Shown here one piece after another: positions 15,302-22,955 of a stretch of 35,801 nucleotides of DNA; position 1 is the stretch's first letter, and each line of letters begins with the position of its first letter. The DNA comes from Streptomyces carpinensis. Lineage in GTDB: Bacteria; Actinomycetota; Actinomycetes; Streptomycetales; Streptomycetaceae. Location: assembly GCF_002154505.1 (NCBI RefSeq), contig NZ_MUBM01000050.1, positions 1 through 35,801 of the forward strand, written 5' to 3'. The notes under the pieces were generated by a model. That model was not told the DNA's origin and searched no databases. It saw only the letters and a list, made by a program, of their open reading frames with translations. Both the position numbers and the translations under genes were made by a program.

Positions 15302-16397
15302 TCAGTCGCGGAACGCGAAGCGCGGGTGCGCCGTGCCGCCCTGCACCAGGTCCGCGACGAGCGCCCCGACGAGGGGCGCGAACTTGGCGCCATGGCCGGA
15401 GCACGGCGAGGCGACGACCACGGAGCCCAGCCGGTCGATGACGAAGTCCTCGTCGGCCGTCATGGTGTACAGGCAGCTGCCCTCGGCGGCCGGTTCGGGG
15501 TCGAGCCCCGGCAACCGATGGCTCACCCAGGAAGTGACGATGTCCCGGGAGGTGGGGTTGATCCGTCCGTCCCGCGTGGAGGCGGTTGTCGGCGTCCCTC
15601 CGTCGTGCTGGGCGACCTTCATCGCGGGAACCGGGCCCCCGTCCGCTCCCGACGGCAGGCCGAAGAGCTGGATGCCCTCCTTGTAGACCATGGTCGGCCA
15701 CGCGGCCTGCGGGTCGCGGTGCCGGAAGTGGAACACCTGCTGCTGAGTGACCCAGGAGCGGGGCATCCGGGGTGAGCCCCCGATCGAGGGCAGCAGCTCG
15801 GGCAGCCACGGCCCCGCCGCGACGACCGCGCAACGGGCACTGAACGAACGGTCGTCGGTCTGAACGAGGACACCGTACGCAGTCTGCTCGACGCGGGTGA
15901 CCGGCTTGCCCTCGACGACCGTCGCACCCAGTGACACGGCGACATCGACACCGGCCCGCACCGTACGGTCCGCGTCCAGGTGGCCGGCGTCGGGGTGGAA
16001 CATGACGGGGCCGGTGAACACCATGCCGGGGAACTGTTCCTGGGCCGCTTCGGGGCGCAACAGTTCGGCGGTGACGCCCCGTTCCTTCATCAAGGCCACC
16101 AGTGCCTCCGGATTCCGTTCGGCGCCGTGATCGAGACCGCCGGTGCGGGTGCGAAGCACCTGGCCAGAGCGGTCCTCCAGCTCGTCCCACAGTTCCCCCG
16201 GCGCGACCCGTGAGGTCGATGTAGTCCGGATCGGCGTACGCACGTCGGTAAATGCGGGACGTACCGTGCGAGCTGCCCTGGTCGTGGCCGATGGCGCGGG
16301 CCTCGATCAGGGTGGTGTCGAGGCCACGGGCAGCCAACTGCCAAACCGCCGAGGAGCCCGCCAGGCCGACTCCGACGACCACCACGTCACAGTCCAC
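15302..16397 (-). pseudogene. MTOX / monomeric sarcosine oxidase-like flavoprotein, frameshifted
   Basis: A flavin amine oxidase of the N-methyltryptophan oxidase (SolA)/monomeric sarcosine oxidase family, which oxidatively N-demethylates secondary amino acids to give the primary amine, formaldehyde and H2O2. The GTG at 16397 (GGGAGG upstream) overlaps the preceding gene by 11 bp and opens with the FAD-binding [17 protein letters not shown]. The covalent-flavin cysteine region [15 protein letters not shown] (about residue 315) and [12 protein letters not shown] are present. After YIDLTGRAG the frame breaks: a run of five Gs (about 16197-16201) has one G more than the family reading [12 protein letters not shown] needs. 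With that corrected, the protein is about 364 residues, normal length. A homopolymer indel could be a sequencing error. Confidence 0.86.
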
Positions 16398-17727
16398 CGG
16401 TGCCTCCCGGGATCCAGGAGGTCCCCGCCAGCGGGACCCTCGCCATCGCGGCCGCCTCGATGGTGACGGCAACGAGGTCTTCGGGCTCCAGGTGCGTCAG
16501 GTGTGCCTTGCCGCAGGCCCGCGCAATGGTCTGGGCTTCCATGGTGAGGACGCGCAGGTAGTTGGCGAGCCGCCGACCGCCCTCGACCGGGTCGAACCTC
16601 TGCTGCAGCTCGGGGTCCTGGGTGGTGATGCCGGCGGGGTCCTGGCCATCCTGGAAGTCGTCGTAGTAGCCGGCCGCGGAGCCCAGGGCCTCGTACTCGG
16701 CGGACCACTTCGGGTCGTTGTCGCCGAGCGCGATCAGCGCGGCGGTGCCGATGGCGACCGCGTCGGCGCCCAACGCCATCGCCTTGGCGACGTCGGCGCC
16801 CGTCCGGATGCCGCCGGAGACGATGAGCTGGACCTTGCGGTGCATACCGAGTTCCTGCAAGGCCTGCACGGCCAGTGGGATCGCGGTCAGGGTCGGGATG
16901 CCGACGTGCTCGATGAAGACCTCCTGCGTGGCGGCGGTGCCGCCCTGCATGCCGTCCACGACCACGACGTCCGCGCCGGCGTGCACGGCGAGCTTCACGT
17001 CGTAATAGGTGCGGGTCGCCCCGACCTTGACGTAGACGGGCTTCTCCCAGTCGGTGGTCTCACGGATCTCGGCGATCTTGATGGCGAGGTCATCCGGTCC
17101 GGTCCAGTCAGGGTGGCGGCAGGCGCTGCGCTGGTCGACGCCCTGCGGAAGGGTACGCATCCGCGCCACCCGCTCGGTGATCTTCTGGCCGAGCAGCATG
17201 CCGCCACCGCCGGGCTTGGCGCCCTGGCCGAGGACGATCTCGATCGCGTCGGCCTTGCGGAGGTCGTCGGGGTTCATGCCGTACCGGGACGGCAGGTACT
17301 GGTAGACGAGGTGCTTGCTCTGGCCACGTTCCTCCGGGGTCATTCCGCCGTCACCGGTCGTGGTGGAGGTGCCGGCCTCGCTCGCGCCGCGTCCCAGCGC
17401 CTCCTTGGCTCGGCCGGACAGCGCGCCGAAGCTCATGCCGGCGATGGTGACTGGGATGTCGAGGTGGAGGGGGTGCTTGGCGTTGAGGTCTCCGAGCACC
17501 ACGTCGGTGCCGCAGCGCTCGCGGTAGCCCTCCAGCGGGTAGCGGGACATGCTCGCCCCGAGGAACAGCAGGTCGTCGAAGTGCGGCAGCGCCCGCTTGG
17601 CACCCCAGCCACGGATGTCGTAGACGCCGGTGCGAGCGGCGCGCTGGATCGCGCTGATGGTGACACGGTCGAAGGTGGCGGACTCACGCAGTCCGCGCTG
17701 TTCTGCCGAGAGACGGTGATCGGTCAT
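16387..17727 (-). CDS. mgsC: FMN-binding glutamate synthase-domain protein (N-methylglutamate synthase subunit C-like)
   Basis: A 446-residue (beta/alpha)8 enzyme of the GltS central/FMN domain type. Visible: [48 protein letters not shown], the FMN-phosphate region [18 protein letters not shown] and [20 protein letters not shown]. Together with the two upstream genes it forms a three-subunit enzyme resembling N-methylglutamate synthase, which turns gamma-glutamylmethylamide and a glutamate skeleton into N-methylglutamate. The stretch aligned to the [3Fe-4S] cysteine motif of glutamate synthases reads [15 protein letters not shown], with Asp where a Cys is usual; whether this is normal for the actinomycete subfamily I cannot verify. 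AAGGGG precedes the ATG at 17727; the gap from the GXGXG gene is 21 bp. Intact. Confidence 0.9.
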   Translation of the reverse strand: MTDHRLSAEQRGLRESATFDRVTISAIQRAARTGVYDIRGWGAKRALPHFDDLLFLGASMSRYPLEGYRERCGTDVVLGDLNAKHPLHLDIPVTIAGMSFGALSGRAKEALGRGASEAGTSTTTGDGGMTPEERGQSKHLVYQYLPSRYGMNPDDLRKADAIEIVLGQGAKPGGGGMLLGQKITERVARMRTLPQGVDQRSACRHPDWTGPDDLAIKIAEIRETTDWEKPVYVKVGATRTYYDVKLAVHAGADVVVVDGMQGGTAATQEVFIEHVGIPTLTAIPLAVQALQELGMHRKVQLIVSGGIRTGADVAKAMALGADAVAIGTAALIALGDNDPKWSAEYEALGSAAGYYDDFQDGQDPAGITTQDPELQQRFDPVEGGRRLANYLRVLTMEAQTIARACGKAHLTHLEPEDLVAVTIEAAAMARVPLAGTSWIPGGTGGL

Positions 17728-17748
17728 TGGCTGGCCCCTTGGTCTGTG

Positions 17749-18438
17749 TCAGTACGCGTCGGTGTTGTCGACGTGGAAGTTGTAGAGCCGCCGGGCCGAG
17801 CCGTAGCGGGTGTAGGCCGAGGTGTCCTCGCTCTCGAATCCGGCGCTCTTGAGCAGCCCGGCGAGTTCCTCGTGGTGTTCGGGGCGCATTTCCTTGGCCA
17901 CGCAGTCGGCGCCGAGGGAGGCGACCGTGCCCCGGACGTAGAGGCGCGCTTCGTAGATCGAGCCGCCGAGCGCCTCACCGGCGTCGCCTCGCACCACCAG
18001 GCGCCCGGCCTGGGCCATGAAGGCGCTCATGTGGCCGATGCTGCCGCCGACGACGATGTCGACGCCCTTCATGGAGATGCCGCAGCGGGCGGCGGCGTCG
18101 CCCTCGACGACGAGGAGGCCGCCGTGCGCGGTCGCTCCCGCGGACTGCGACGCGTCGCCGCGGACCAGCACCGATCCGCTCATCATGTTCTCCGCCACGC
18201 CAACACCGGCGTTGCCGTTGATGACCACGTCGGCCAGCTGGTTCATTCCCGCGGCGTAGTAGCCGACCTGGCCTTCGACGGTCACGCGCATCGCCTTGTT
18301 CAGTCCCACGGCCACGCTGTGCTTGCCGGCGGGATGGAGGATGCGCACCTCGTCGGCGGCGAGGTCGGCCTGGTGGAGAAGGCCGTTGACCTCGCGCAGC
18401 CAGCGTTCGGCGAGGTCGAGTTCGAGTACGTCGTGCAC
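17749..18438 (-). CDS. mgsB: GXGXG-domain glutamate synthase-like subunit (GlxC / N-methylglutamate synthase subunit B-like)
   Basis: About 229 residues forming the right-handed beta-helix found as domain 3 of glutamate synthase. The glycine repeats are clear: GYYAAGMNQLADVVINGNAG, GSVLVRGDASQSAG, HGGLLVVEGDAAARCG, VDIVVGGSIGHMS and GRLVVRGDAGEALGGSIYEA. This domain bridges the amidotransferase and FMN parts of the synthase, here encoded on either side. The start is ambiguous: the GTG at 18438 (MHDVLELDLAERW) has AAAGG upstream, whereas an ATG at 18480 would add 14 residues and overlap the amidotransferase stop by 13 bp. I prefer 18438 because family similarity starts there. Translational coupling with its neighbours is likely. 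Confidence 0.88.
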   Translation of the reverse strand: MHDVLELDLAERWLREVNGLLHQADLAADEVRILHPAGKHSVAVGLNKAMRVTVEGQVGYYAAGMNQLADVVINGNAGVGVAENMMSGSVLVRGDASQSAGATAHGGLLVVEGDAAARCGISMKGVDIVVGGSIGHMSAFMAQAGRLVVRGDAGEALGGSIYEARLYVRGTVASLGADCVAKEMRPEHHEELAGLLKSAGFESEDTSAYTRYGSARRLYNFHVDNTDAY

Positions 18439-18467
18439 GGCGGTGGCGCCTTTCGTCGGGTGAGGGG

Positions 18468-19370
18468 TCAGCGCGTCCATGCGTAGATCCGCTCGGGCTC
18501 TGGTTCGTAGAGGGAGGCGCTCTCGATGCCGGGAAGCCCGGTCAGCGCGCGGTACTCGCTGGCCACGGCGACCCAGTCCTGGGTCTCGGCGACGACCGCC
18601 GGCTTGCAGGCGATGGCGTCGCGGACGACGGCGAAGGACTCCCGGTTGGAGACCAGCAGGGTGTAGAAGCCGTCGAAGGTGGCACACAGTTCCTTGAGCG
18701 CGGTCTCGATGTCGAGCCCGGCCGCGAGCCGGTCGGCGACGAAGCGTGCTCCGACCTCGGTGTCGTTATCACTGTCGAACACCACGCCTCGGGTCCGTAG
18801 TTCGCGGCGGATGGTGGCGTGGTTGGAGAAGGACCCGTTGTGCACCAGGCACTGGCCGGGGCCCACCGCGTAAGGGTGGGAGCCGCCCGGGGTGACGGCG
18901 GACTCGGTCGCCATGCGGGTGTGCCCGACGCCCTGCCAGCCCTGGGCCGCCGCCAGACCGAAGCTGTCGGCGAGGGCGCGGGGGTGGCCGACACCCTTCA
19001 GTACGGCGATGTTCTCGCCGAAGCCGACCACCAGGGCCCCGGGCGCCGCCGTTGCGACCGCGGTGCGCAGGGCGTCGACCTCGACGGGCACGTTGACCAC
19101 CAGCGTAGGGGACGCGTCGACGACCCCCACAGGCGTGCCGGGCGGCAAAAGTTCTTCAAGCGCGGTGCGCAGTTCCGCGGGTGTCAGCGGGCTCTCGACG
19201 AGCGAGACGGCGGCGTGCCCGGGCGGGGACCAGCGCGGGTCGCCGTAGACCGCGACTCCGGCGGAGTCGGCGCCGCGGTCCTGCATCTCGCACAGCATCC
19301 CGGTCAGCAGGGTGCCCAACTGCGGGTAGAGGGCGGGGTTGCGCAGATGGAGCCCCACAATTCCGCACAT
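18468..19370 (-). CDS. mgsA: Class II glutamine amidotransferase (N-methylglutamate synthase subunit A-like)
   Basis: A 300-residue Ntn-hydrolase. The start MCGIVGLHL exposes the catalytic Cys2 after Met removal. Other class II motifs are MQDRGADSAG, GVGHTRMATESAV, CLVHNGSFSNHATIR and DNDTEVGARF. In glutamate synthase-like systems this domain removes the amide or alkylamide from a glutamine-like donor and passes it to the FMN domain. Here the donor would be the gamma-glutamylalkylamide made by the GlnT gene just upstream (38 bp gap). The order amidotransferase, GXGXG, FMN subunit is that of glxBCD/mgsABC clusters. GAGGAA, 3 nt before the ATG at 19370, supports the start. Intact, soluble, cytoplasmic. 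Confidence 0.92.
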   Translation of the reverse strand: MCGIVGLHLRNPALYPQLGTLLTGMLCEMQDRGADSAGVAVYGDPRWSPPGHAAVSLVESPLTPAELRTALEELLPPGTPVGVVDASPTLVVNVPVEVDALRTAVATAAPGALVVGFGENIAVLKGVGHPRALADSFGLAAAQGWQGVGHTRMATESAVTPGGSHPYAVGPGQCLVHNGSFSNHATIRRELRTRGVVFDSDNDTEVGARFVADRLAAGLDIETALKELCATFDGFYTLLVSNRESFAVVRDAIACKPAVVAETQDWVAVASEYRALTGLPGIESASLYEPEPERIYAWTR

Positions 19371-19408
19371 GCGTTCCTCGTTTCTCGACAGGTGTTTCGG
19401 GCTGGGTT

Positions 19409-20734
19409 TCAGAAGGCGGTGAGGTAGTGGTCGATCTCCCAGGACGTGACCTGGGAGTGCCAGCGGAAGAACTCCTCCCGCTTCAGCTCGCCGAAGTACC
19501 GGGCCACGCCGGCTCCGGCGCAGTCCAGTGCACCGCTGATGGTGGGGTCGGCCTCCAGGGCGTCCACGGCATGCAGCAGGGTCAGCGGGAGGGCCGCACG
19601 GTCGACGCCGTTGTCCCCGCCGGGGGTGCCGGGGTCGGTGTGCCGTGCGATGCCGTCCAGTCCGGCGCCGACCGCCGCCGCGATCGCCAGGTAGGGGTTG
19701 GCCGACCCGTCCCCGCCGCGCAGTTCGATGCGGTGTGCGTCGGGGACCCGCACGTAGTGGGTGCGGTCGTTGCCGCCGTACGTCGGCACGCGGGGCGCCC
19801 ACGAGGCACCCGAGCTCATACTCACCGCGCCGGTGCGCTTGTAGGAGTTGACCGAGGGGGCGAGTACGGCCTGCAAGGCCCCGGCGTGGTCCAGGACACC
19901 GCCGATGAAGTCGTATGCGAGGCTGGACAGTCCGAGACCGCGGAGGTCTGCGGCGTCGTGGGCGGGGAACAGCGGGCTGGAACCCTTCCACAGCGACAGG
20001 TGCAGGTGGAGACCCGAACCGGTGCGATCGGCGAAGGGCCTGGGCATGAAGGTCGCGGTCATCCCGCGCTGTTCGGCGATCATGGAGATCAGGTACCGCA
20101 GGGTAATGACACGGTCGGCGGTCGTCATCGCGTCGGCGTAGGCGAAGTTCTGCTCGAACTGACCATTTGCGTCCTCGTGGTCGTTGGCGTAGTTGCCCCA
20201 GCCGAGTTCGTTCATCCCGCGCGACACCGCGGCGAGGTGCTCGTACATGCGTGTCACGCCGCGGGCGTCGTAACAGGGCCGCGCTGCGTTGTCGCCGGGA
20301 TCGGCGGTGATGAGCCCGCCGTGCTCGTCCTGGTGGACCAGGAAGTACTCGACCTCGGCGCCCACGTGCACCGACAGATCGCACTCGGCGGCCTTGTCCA
20401 AGATGGAGCGCAGGATGTTCCGCGGCGCGTACGGCCACGGCTTACCCTCGACGTAAGGGTCGCAGTGGACGATCGCCAGCCCCTCCTTGATGAACGGCAC
20501 GGGTGTGAAGGACGACGCGTCGGGCAGCGCCATGATGTCGGGGTCCTTGGGCTCCTGGCCGAGGGCACCGGCCGCGTAACCCGCGAACCCGACTCCGTCG
20601 TTCTGAAGTTCCTCGATGGCCTCGATCGGTACGAGCTTGGCGCAGGGCTTGCCGATGAGGTCGACGAAGAGGGCGAGGATGAAGGTGGTGTCGTGCTTGG
20701 CAGCCAGGGTCGCCAGGTCTGTCATGTCGGGCAT
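19409..20734 (-). CDS. glnT: Type III glutamine synthetase-like GlnT (gamma-glutamylmethylamide synthetase-like)
   Basis: A 441-residue glutamine-synthetase-fold ligase that joins glutamate to ammonia or an alkylamine using ATP. Family motifs in order are FILALFVDLIGKPCAKLVP (N-terminal beta-grasp), VHVGAEVEYFLV (metal-binding glutamates), NDHEDANGQFEQNFAYADA, FMPRPFADRTGSGLHLHLSL (ATP/glutamate loop), APSVNSYKR and IELRGGDGSANPYLAIAAA. The first and third segments are typical of GlnT/GmaS rather than GlnA. In methylamine users this enzyme makes gamma-glutamylmethylamide, the feedstock of the downstream three-subunit synthase. It is the first gene of the lower operon, after a 316-bp gap. The ATG at 20734 (GAGAGG about 9 nt upstream) is preferred; the ATG at 20725 is a close alternative. 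Confidence 0.92.
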   Translation of the reverse strand: MPDMTDLATLAAKHDTTFILALFVDLIGKPCAKLVPIEAIEELQNDGVGFAGYAAGALGQEPKDPDIMALPDASSFTPVPFIKEGLAIVHCDPYVEGKPWPYAPRNILRSILDKAAECDLSVHVGAEVEYFLVHQDEHGGLITADPGDNAARPCYDARGVTRMYEHLAAVSRGMNELGWGNYANDHEDANGQFEQNFAYADAMTTADRVITLRYLISMIAEQRGMTATFMPRPFADRTGSGLHLHLSLWKGSSPLFPAHDAADLRGLGLSSLAYDFIGGVLDHAGALQAVLAPSVNSYKRTGAVSMSSGASWAPRVPTYGGNDRTHYVRVPDAHRIELRGGDGSANPYLAIAAAVGAGLDGIARHTDPGTPGGDNGVDRAALPLTLLHAVDALEADPTISGALDCAGAGVARYFGELKREEFFRWHSQVTSWEIDHYLTAF

Positions 20735-21050
20735 CGCTGTCAGGGCCTCTCGGACGGAGTCGCTGTGGGGTGTGCAGTTCTGGCGGCGGTGCGGGTGCCA
20801 CGTGTTGCCGGGCGGCCAAGCCTGTGTCTCGCGCCGGCAACCGGCCGGCCGCGTGATCACGATATGACCTCGATCCCTTACAGGAAACTTCGTTGCTTTG
20901 GAAACAGAAGGGGTGTTTCGCGGCGATGTCCTGGCTGTTGCTGCTCGGTTGGGTGAAGCTCTCCCCCTGACGCATGGGTGCCGCGCCGCTGCGTTCGTCG
21001 CGGACGTCGCCCGCTCATCGCCCGTTCGACCGGGGCGGTGTGACGGTCCG
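20735..21050. promoter_or_regulatory. glnT promoter region with GAAAC repeats
   Basis: A 316-bp non-coding gap between mmsA and glnT. Within it GAAAC occurs at 20884-20888 and again at 20901-20905, inverted as GTTTC at 20915-20919; the first two lie in GGAAAC repeats 17 bp apart. The cluster lies 150-186 bp upstream of the glnT start and is a candidate operator for the XRE-cupin regulator at 12765. No CATAC-N4-GTATG box was seen here. No gene was read. Confidence 0.4.
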
Positions 21051-22547
21051 CTAGACGTTCTGCGGGAACCCGAGTTCGATGCCGCCGTGGCTGGGGTCGA
21101 GCCAGCGCGAGGTGACGACCTTGCCGCGGGTGAAGAAGTGCACGCCCTCGGTCCCGTGAGCGTGGGTGTCGCCGAATAGTGAGTTCTTCCAACCCCCGAA
21201 GGAGTAATAGGCCATCGGAACCGGGATGGGCACGTTGATGCCGACCATGCCGACCTCCACCTCGTTCTGGAAGCGCCGTGCCGCACCGCCGTCGTTGGTG
21301 AAGATGGCCGTGCCGTTGCCGTACGGGTTGGCGTTGATCAGTGCGAGGGCTTCGTCATAGGTGTCCACCCGCACCACGGAGAGCACGGGGCCGAAGATCT
21401 CGTCGGTGTAGATGCTCATGTCGGTGGTCACGTCATCGATCAGGGTGGGGCCCAGCCAGAAGCCGTCCGGCCCTCCATCCGCCGCGACCTGCCGTCCGTC
21501 CACGACGATGGTCGCTCCGGCGGCCTCGCCGGCGTCGACGTACGAGGCCACCCTGTCCCGGTGGGCCTTCGTGACCAGGGGCCCCATGTCGCAGTTCTTC
21601 GTCCCGTCGCCGGTTTTGAGGGAAGCGGCGCGCTCGGCGATCTTGTCCACCAGTTCGTCGGCGATGTCACCGACGGCCACCAGGGCGCTGATGGCCATGC
21701 AGCGTTCGCCCGCGGAGCCGAAGCCGGCGTTGACCGCCGCGTCGGCCGCCAGGTCCAGGTCGGCGTCTGGCAGAACGACCATGTGGTTCTTCGCCCCGCC
21801 GAGGGCCTGGACACGCTTGCCATGGGCAGTGGCGGTGGCGTACACGTACTGGGCGATGGGTGTGGAGCCGACGAAGGAGACCGCCTTGATCGTGGGGTTC
21901 TCCAGGAGTTCGTCGACGGCGGTCTTGTCGCCCTGCAGCACGTTGAAGACACCGGGCGGCAGCCCGGCCTCGGTCCACAGCTCTGCCATCCACAGAGCTG
22001 CGGACGGGTCCTTCTCGCTGGGCTTGAGCACCACCGTGTTGCCCGCGGCGATGGCGATGGGGAAGAACCACATCGGCACCATCGCCGGGAAGTTGAAGGG
22101 GCTGATGATGCCGACCGGGCCGAGAGGCTGACGGACGGAGGCGACGTCGACCTTGGTGGACGCGTTCTCGGTCATACCGCCCTTGAGCAGGTGGGGCATG
22201 CCGCAGGCGAACTCGACGACCTCCTGCCCGCGGCTGACTTCTCCGAGCGCGTCGGAGAGCACCTTGCCATGCTCGGCCGTGATGATCCGGGCCAGTTCAC
22301 CCTTGCGCTCGTTGAGCACTTCGCGGAACCGGAAGACGATCTGGGTACGGCGGGTGAGAGAGGTGTCGCGCCAGGCCGGGAAGGCCGATTGGGCGGCGCC
22401 GATGACGGCGCGGGCGTCCGCGAGGTCGGCCAGGGCTACTTGACTGGTGATCTCGCCGGTCGCGGGGTTGGTCACGGGGGCAGTCCGGGCGCTCGTACCG
22501 AGGAACGGCTTGCCGTCGGACCAGTGCGCGATGGTGTGCGTCATCAT
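21051..22547 (-). CDS. mmsA: CoA-acylating methylmalonate-semialdehyde dehydrogenase-type ALDH
   Basis: A 498-residue aldehyde dehydrogenase of the MmsA/IolA group, which converts (methyl)malonate semialdehyde to propionyl- or acetyl-CoA with NAD and CoA. Group features: GGMTENASTKVDVASVRQPL, SPFNFPAMVPMWFFPIAI, the catalytic Cys in GSAGERCMAISALVAVG, and KRVQALGGAKNHMVVLPDA, where the usual general-base Glu of ordinary ALDHs is absent as in other CoA-acylating members. The C-terminal GDTHAHGTEGVHFFTRGKVVTSRW is diagnostic. GAAGGGA precedes the paired ATGs at 22547. It lies 18 bp after the cupin gene in one transcript with the FAD oxidase, suggesting that the oxidase product is a short-chain amino- or semialdehyde. 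Confidence 0.93.
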   Translation of the reverse strand: MMTHTIAHWSDGKPFLGTSARTAPVTNPATGEITSQVALADLADARAVIGAAQSAFPAWRDTSLTRRTQIVFRFREVLNERKGELARIITAEHGKVLSDALGEVSRGQEVVEFACGMPHLLKGGMTENASTKVDVASVRQPLGPVGIISPFNFPAMVPMWFFPIAIAAGNTVVLKPSEKDPSAALWMAELWTEAGLPPGVFNVLQGDKTAVDELLENPTIKAVSFVGSTPIAQYVYATATAHGKRVQALGGAKNHMVVLPDADLDLAADAAVNAGFGSAGERCMAISALVAVGDIADELVDKIAERAASLKTGDGTKNCDMGPLVTKAHRDRVASYVDAGEAAGATIVVDGRQVAADGGPDGFWLGPTLIDDVTTDMSIYTDEIFGPVLSVVRVDTYDEALALINANPYGNGTAIFTNDGGAARRFQNEVEVGMVGINVPIPVPMAYYSFGGWKNSLFGDTHAHGTEGVHFFTRGKVVTSRWLDPSHGGIELGFPQNV

Positions 22548-22565
22548 GATTCCCTTCGGGCGGTG

Positions 22566-22913
22566 TCAGAAGATGCTGTAGGCCTTGCGGAGCGTCTCGG
22601 TGACGTCCCAGCGTCCGGTCCAGCCCGGAGGAAGGACCACGTAGTCACCTGCGGAGATCTCGACGGCGGTCCCCGACTGCTCGTCGGTGAGGGTCGCCCG
22701 GCCGGAGATGATGTAGCAGGTTTCGGTGTTGGGCCGATCGACGACGGGCCACCCGCCCGGCTCGCACTCCCAGATGCCGACCTGGGCCGGGGTGCCCGCG
22801 TCCACCGGGAGGGTGTGCAGCTGCGGGTCTCCGGAGTCGGCGCCGGGCCTCCGGCCCGCGGGGCTCAGCGGGCCGACCACCTGGTGGCGGGGAAGGTGGA
22901 TCAACGAGGGCAT
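22566..22913 (-). CDS. Small cupin-domain protein (DUF861/cupin_3-like)
   Basis: A 115-residue single-domain cupin. The barrel shows IWECEPGGWPVVDRPNTETCYIISG and SAGDYVVLPPGWTGRWDVTETLRKAYSIF, the latter being the end typical of the cupin_3 group found beside amine-oxidising flavoproteins and in ureidoglycine metabolism. Function unknown: a small-molecule binding or lyase role in amine degradation is plausible. It lies between the FAD oxidase (42 bp upstream) and mmsA (18 bp downstream) and should be co-transcribed. The ATG at 22913 follows a GGGAGA ribosome site. Confidence 0.85.
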   Translation of the reverse strand: MPSLIHLPRHQVVGPLSPAGRRPGADSGDPQLHTLPVDAGTPAQVGIWECEPGGWPVVDRPNTETCYIISGRATLTDEQSGTAVEISAGDYVVLPPGWTGRWDVTETLRKAYSIF

Positions 22914-22955
22914 GGTGTGTTCTCCCTGATGTGTGGTGCGTGGGGTTGTTCCGGT

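Noticed and set aside
16252..18486. 744-codon rightward frame
   Set aside because: It lies antisense over the FMN and GXGXG glutamate-synthase genes, which have clear motifs; the antisense product is low-complexity Val/Asp/Gly sequence.
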